This document shows, in pieces, positions 4,184 to 6,662 of a DNA stretch of 6,662 bases. The stretch lies in the NCBI GenBank assembly GCA_934725785.1, contig CAKVCS010000056.1, forward strand, positions 1 through 6,662, written 5' to 3'. The notes under the pieces are model-generated. The model was given only the letters and a program-made list of their open reading frames with translations. It was not told where the DNA came from and did not search any database. This stretch comes from an uncultured Bacteroidales bacterium (GTDB taxonomy: Bacteria; Bacteroidota; Bacteroidia; Bacteroidales; Marinilabiliaceae). Position 1 is the stretch's first letter, and every line of letters starts with the position of its first letter. The position numbers were made by a program, and so were the translations under genes.

Positions 4184-6662
4184 TCAGAAGTTAATTGAGT
4201 ATTTCACGTAAGGGCATGGAAATCCGATAAGTGAGAATTTCTTCAGGCTGTACTTAGTGCCGCCGCCCGTGGTGTTTTCCGCTTTCCAATATACGAACAT
4301 CGGGTTTTGGCGGGCATACACGTTGTATATGCCGAAGCTTATCTGCGACCCCGCGCGCTCGCTGCCGAACCTTATTGTGGCCCCTATGTTCAGCTGGTGC
4401 TCGGCGGGCAGCTTCAGCGCGTTGCGTTGCGGCTCCACGCTGTACACCGCGTCCGACCCCGGCAGGCTGTACCTTTGGGTGGGCAGTGTCAGCGGCGCGC
4501 CCGTGCCGTAGTTCCATGAGAGCGACAGGTCGATGTTCTCTCTTATGGCTATGTTTGTGAACAGTTGGACGCTGTGTAGCCTGTCGTTGTCCGACGGGAA
4601 CTCTTTGCCGCCGTTTATCTCCTCAAACTTGTTGCGTGAGCGGGACAATGTGTATCCGAGCCATCCGCTCACCCTGTCGCCTTTGCTGCGCAGGAATATC
4701 TCCAGCCCGCGGGCGTAGCCGCTGCCGGCTGTGCCCATGTCCTCCCATTGCGCCGTGCGCAGGATGTCGTATGGCGAAGAAGACTTGTAAGTCACCAGTC
4801 GTCTCATCCGTTTTGCGTAAGCCTCAACTTCAAGCGACATGTTTGGCTTTATCCGCCATTGCGCCTCTACGGATATTTGCGATGACCTCTGTGGGCCTCC
4901 GTCGCGCGGCACTGGTAGCCAGAAGTCCGATGGTGTGGCCACGCTCAGCATTCTTTTCTGGTAGGTGAATTGCGTCGTTAGCGAGTATCCGGCCCTTACG
5001 GAGAGAGGCTCGGCCAACTTCAGGCCGGCCAGCAGCCGCGGCTCGCCTACAAGGTATGGTGAGCCGCTTTCGCGCGACACGAGCGTGAAGTGTACTCCCG
5101 CCGAGGCCCAGAGGCTCCGCGCTTGCAGCATGGTCTCGACGTAGCCGTGGAGCTCGTGCCTTGTCATTGTCGTGCCTTGGCGCTCGCTGCGCGTCGTTGT
5201 GGTGTCGGATGGCTCGGGGGCGTATACGCCCACCAGCGGTTCGTATCTTTTATACTCGTACCATGCGCCGGCGCGAAGTGATTTCAGCAACGGGGTGGAG
5301 GTGTACACGCTCACGTCTACCTTACCCCCGGCATCCAAAATGCCGTTGCGGTATTCGTTGCCTATCATGTTGTTGGCATCCTTTGTCAGGGATAGCTCTT
5401 TTTGCGTGTTGCTGAACGTGTATTGCGAGAACCATGCCGTCATGTTGCCGAATGTGCTGTTGCCGAAAGTGTGGCTCCAACGTGCCGAGGCCAGGTGTGT
5501 CCACCACTTTATGTTGCTTTCGTCTCCATATGACAGGTAGCGCACCTCGTCGCCACCGTATTCTATCTTGGTGTCGTTGGTGTTCATGTCGTTGGTCAGT
5601 CTGTCCACGCTGCAGAAGTAGGATAGCCGCAGGTGGTCGCGCTGCCCTATGCGCCAGTTCGTTTTGGCGTGGAAGTCATAGAACAGGTACGAGTAGTGGC
5701 TGCTCTCGTTTGTCTGTATCAGGTTTGAGAACAAGTCGAAGTAGGTGCGCCGCGCGGAGAACATATAGCTCGACTCGCCCCTCTTTATTGGCCCCTGCAG
5801 GAGCAGGCTCGAGGCCATGAGGCCCACGTTGGCGTTTCCCTCGAAGCGGTACATGTTTCCGTTCAAAGTCTTGATGTCGAGCACGCTGGCCATTCGCCCC
5901 CCGTAGCGTGCGGGAAATCCGCTCTTGATCAGGATGGCGTGTTTGGCGGCGTCTGAGTTGAAGGCCGAGAAGAACCCGAGAGCGTGGTTGGCGTTGAACA
6001 GGGGGGCGTCGTCAAGCAGGACGTTGTTCTGGTCTTGGCTGCCACCTCTCACGCTTATGCCGCCGAAGCCCTCACTGCCGCTCTTGACCCCTGGTGTCTG
6101 CTGAAGGGCGCGGCCCAAGTCGGCTTCGCCCATGAGGCCAGGCATTGTCCGTATCTCGTCTGTGTTGAATTTGGTTACGCCAATGGCGGCCGCCTCGTCA
6201 TAGTCCGTCTCTGTGGCCTTCACGTCCACCGCCGTCAACATTATCCGCGGGCTGATGTCTATGTTTATGGTCGTGTCGCCGCGCAGGTCTATTGTGCGCA
6301 TACCGGGCGTATAGCCTACGAACGAGGCCCTCAGGTCCGCCCGTCCTGTAGGCAGGCTCAGCGAGAAGTACCCGTATTCGTTGGACGCCGTGGCCAACCT
6401 CAGAAGCGTGTCCATTATATGGGCGCCGATAAGGGCTTCGCCGGTCAGGGCGTCCTGGCAGTAGCCGCTGACTCTGCGCATCTTTACGTTGTCGGCCGTC
6501 ACCACTATCTTACCGCCCCCCGCGTCCTCGTGGCACACGTAGCGCACGTTGTACCGGCTAAATATCGCGTCGAGGCATTCTCGCAAGGTGTGCCGCCCGC
6601 GGCGCATCCTGACCAGCCCGGGGGGCGTGGCGCGAGACGAGTAGGCCACCACGACCCCGGTC
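4184..6662 (-). CDS. TonB-dependent outer-membrane receptor with STN-like and carboxypeptidase-regulatory-like domains (N-terminus outside window)
   Basis: Outer-membrane active transporter powered by TonB-ExbBD. At least 825 residues are visible. The frame stays open to the right edge, so the GTG at 6652-6650 is just an internal valine and the signal peptide lies outside. Counting from that GTG, HTLRECLDAIFSRYNVRY at 21-38 looks like an STN (secretin/TonB short N-terminal) domain. Residues 61-135 form a carboxypeptidase-regulatory-like beta-sandwich (VSGYCQDALTGEALIGAHI, then FVGYTPGMRTIDL). LTAVDVKAT (139-147) sits where Bacteroidota TonB boxes lie. The plug spans about 155-262, with LGRALQQTPGV (179-189), ISVRGGSQDQNNVLLDDAPL (199-218) and FPARYGGRMASVLDI (246-260). 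The rest is a 22-strand-type barrel rich in alternating aromatic residues, ending YVKYSINF with the usual terminal Phe. It resembles receptors paired with DUF4249 proteins rather than SusC, since no SusD-like gene follows. Substrate is unknown. No frameshift is seen. Confidence 0.93.
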   Translation of the reverse strand, partial: TGVVVAYSSRATPPGLVRMRRGRHTLRECLDAIFSRYNVRYVCHEDAGGGKIVVTADNVKMRRVSGYCQDALTGEALIGAHIMDTLLRLATASNEYGYFSLSLPTGRADLRASFVGYTPGMRTIDLRGDTTINIDISPRIMLTAVDVKATETDYDEAAAIGVTKFNTDEIRTMPGLMGEADLGRALQQTPGVKSGSEGFGGISVRGGSQDQNNVLLDDAPLFNANHALGFFSAFNSDAAKHAILIKSGFPARYGGRMASVLDIKTLNGNMYRFEGNANVGLMASSLLLQGPIKRGESSYMFSARRTYFDLFSNLIQTNESSHYSYLFYDFHAKTNWRIGQRDHLRLSYFCSVDRLTNDMNTNDTKIEYGGDEVRYLSYGDESNIKWWTHLASARWSHTFGNSTFGNMTAWFSQYTFSNTQKELSLTKDANNMIGNEYRNGILDAGGKVDVSVYTSTPLLKSLRAGAWYEYKRYEPLVGVYAPEPSDTTTTRSERQGTTMTRHELHGYVETMLQARSLWASAGVHFTLVSRESGSPYLVGEPRLLAGLKLAEPLSVRAGYSLTTQFTYQKRMLSVATPSDFWLPVPRDGGPQRSSQISVEAQWRIKPNMSLEVEAYAKRMRRLVTYKSSSPYDILRTAQWEDMGTAGSGYARGLEIFLRSKGDRVSGWLGYTLSRSRNKFEEINGGKEFPSDNDRLHSVQLFTNIAIRENIDLSLSWNYGTGAPLTLPTQRYSLPGSDAVYSVEPQRNALKLPAEHQLNIGATIRFGSERAGSQISFGIYNVYARQNPMFVYWKAENTTGGGTKYSLKKFSLIGFPCPYVKYSINF

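Noticed and set aside
3506..4198. Open frames of 230 and 167 codons on the plus strand opposite the DUF4249 gene
   Set aside because: Neither product resembles a protein family or has a plausible start region. The minus-strand gene has a signal peptide, family-like motifs and tight operon spacing.
6650..6652. GTG as the start of the TonB-dependent receptor
   Set aside because: The frame continues open to the window edge, no signal peptide follows this codon, and an STN-like domain begins soon after, so the true start must be farther right.
1..6662. tRNA or rRNA genes, CRISPR arrays, insertion sequences, attachment sites
   Set aside because: No cloverleaf-like segment, direct repeat array, transposase frame or paired terminal repeats was seen; gaps between genes are all 122 bp or less.

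Overview
The window is a stretch of a Bacteroidota chromosome, most likely Bacteroidales. It carries five protein-coding genes and no visible RNA gene, mobile element or CRISPR array. The taxonomic inference rests on three things: a TonB-dependent outer-membrane receptor with an N-terminal carboxypeptidase-regulatory-like domain, paired with a DUF4249-type lipoprotein, which is an arrangement typical of this phylum; AT-rich translation starts with no convincing Shine-Dalgarno; and an aspartyl-tRNA synthetase C-terminus of Bacteroidota type. The DNA looks GC-rich, so several long shadow reading frames exist opposite the real genes. Genus or family cannot be fixed from what is visible.

Left part, plus strand: the 3' 60 percent of aspS (aspartyl-tRNA synthetase) enters from the left edge and ends at 1066. 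An 80-bp gap holds a GC-rich hairpin and a possible Bacteroidales-type promoter. Then comes floA, a complete flotillin-like scaffold protein of membrane microdomains (1147-2127).

Middle: floA and trxB (thioredoxin reductase, minus strand, 2205-3122) converge on a strong hairpin terminator at 2149-2189, which probably ends transcription from both sides. trxB starts directly after ten A residues.

Right part, minus strand: a TonB-dependent receptor gene (running off the right edge, ending at 4184) is followed after 3 bp by a DUF4249-family lipoprotein gene (3245-4180). These two are almost certainly co-transcribed and probably form one outer-membrane uptake or surface complex of unknown substrate. 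The visible receptor has, in order, a probable STN-like domain, a carboxypeptidase-regulatory-like domain, a TonB-box-like segment, the plug, and a beta-barrel ending in an aromatic residue. The STN-like domain hints that expression might be controlled by a FecI/FecR-type sigma/anti-sigma pair upstream of the window.

The left and middle genes are housekeeping. The receptor/lipoprotein pair is the accessory part and the least understood. I saw no convincing undescribed system; the findings are modest leads.
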